A stretch of 7,168 bases of DNA from Anaerolineae bacterium (GTDB lineage Bacteria > Chloroflexota > Anaerolineae > 4572-78 > NAK82), in assembly GCA_030597485.1 (NCBI GenBank), contig JAUVRU010000091.1, forward strand, positions 1-7,168. The letters run 5' to 3'. Position numbers and translations under genes: made by a program. Under the pieces are notes generated by a model that saw only the letters and a list, made by a program, of their open reading frames with translations, was not told the origin of the DNA and did not search any database. Numbering within the stretch: the stretch's first letter is position 1; each line of letters starts with the position of its first letter. Below are positions 6,687 through 7,168 of this stretch, piece by piece.

Positions 6687-7168
6687 CTAACCACCGTCCA
6701 TTCCCACGCCTCCGACCGACGCCCCACAGGTGGGGCAACATCCGTCCGAAACGTGGTTCTCGGCAATCGCGTAACCATGTCGCCGGATCAACATCTGGCC
6801 ACACTGATGGCAGGTTGTGTTCGATTCACCAGCCACGTTTCCCAGGTACACATAGCGCAGCCCTTCACCCAGCCCGATCTCGCGCGCTCGCCGCAGGGTT
6901 TCGACAGGCGTGGGGGGGGGGTCGGTCATCTTGTAGGTGGGGGAGAAGCGGCTGACGTGCCAGGGGGTCTCCGGCCCCAGCTCTTGGGTTATGAACTGGG
7001 CCACGTCCCGCAGCTCGGCCGGGTCGTCATTCAGGCCGGGAATCACCAATGTGGTCACCTCCAGCCAGACGCCCAGATGTTTCATGGTCCCCATATTGTC
7101 CAACACTGGCTGCAGGCCGGCTCCAACGTAGCGGCGGTAGGTCTCCTTGCGGAAGGCTTTCACGTCCA
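6687..7168 (-). CDS. amrS: AmmeMemoRadiSam-type radical SAM protein, C-terminal part (start beyond right window edge)
   Basis: The frame enters from the right edge and ends at TAG (6687-6689), giving about 160 residues. It is clearly paralogous to the C-terminal part of the plus-strand radical SAM protein. Both have DxKAF, then LVIPxLNDD, HxxRFxPxYK, PPTPxETL, GLxYVYxGN and a C-terminal zinc-ribbon-like pair (here CHQC and CPTC). The window lacks the N-terminal half, so the CxxxCxxC cluster motif and any export signal cannot be checked. The apparent ATG/GTG near 7163 is internal: the Asp codon before it continues the conserved DxKAF motif. Family knowledge gives a SAM-dependent radical enzyme of the PflA-like group with unknown substrate. 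It is upstream of, and probably co-transcribed with, the membrane SpeE-like gene. A run of ten C (10 G on the plus strand, 6912-6921) encodes part of DPPPTP; the frame through it agrees with the paralog, so the run length is probably right. Confidence 0.87.
   Translation of the reverse strand, partial: DVKAFRKETYRRYVGAGLQPVLDNMGTMKHLGVWLEVTTLVIPGLNDDPAELRDVAQFITQELGPETPWHVSRFSPTYKMTDPPPTPVETLRRAREIGLGEGLRYVYLGNVAGESNTTCHQCGQMLIRRHGYAIAENHVSDGCCPTCGASVGGVGMDGG

Noticed and set aside
1..7168. CRISPR array, tRNA, rRNA, transposase or phage genes
   Set aside because: No regularly spaced direct repeats, tRNA-like cloverleaf, rRNA core sequence, transposase motif or phage gene was recognised on either strand.

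Overview
This is a GC-rich, gene-dense bacterial window. Its gene families fit a Chloroflexota-type (Anaerolineae-like) or similar environmental bacterium. That taxonomic guess rests on the style of the GT39-like membrane glycosyltransferase, the AmmeMemoRadiSam-type radical SAM enzymes and the fused MFS/spermidine-synthase protein. No rRNA or other marker gene is present to prove it.

Layout. (1) Positions 1-1925, minus strand: a large membrane glycosyltransferase of the GT39/ArnT-like type, open through the left edge, 641 codons visible. (2) 1926-2046: a 121-base gap with two compact palindromes that look like small dispersed repeats or transcript-end hairpins. (3) 2047-2571, minus strand: a 174-residue pentapeptide-repeat protein. 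(4) 2572-2954: a divergent control region. It holds two well-formed sigma70-type promoters back to back, whose -35 boxes are the outer ends of one large symmetric dyad centred near 2744. (5) 2955-4208, plus strand: a complete radical SAM enzyme of the AmmeMemoRadiSam (AmrS) / PflA-like type, with an N-terminal twin-arginine lipoprotein signal and a Pro/Thr linker. (6) 4225-6600, minus strand: a 791-residue polytopic membrane protein with a spermidine-synthase-like Rossmann domain between two membrane halves, converging on gene 5 with only 16 bases between stops. (7) 6687-7168, minus strand: the C-terminal part of a second AmrS-type radical SAM protein, running off the right edge and lying just upstream of gene 6 on the same strand.

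How they may work together. The core of the window is a radical SAM / SAM-binding-fold module: two AmrS paralogs flank one membrane-embedded spermidine-synthase-like protein. The minus-strand paralog and the membrane protein are probably co-transcribed. The plus-strand paralog has its own promoter, shared in a divergent arrangement with the pentapeptide-repeat gene. The exported-looking radical SAM enzyme, the membrane SpeE-like protein that has lost the usual catalytic aspartate, and the symmetric divergent promoter are the three points most worth following up. No CRISPR array, tRNA, rRNA, transposase or phage gene was seen.
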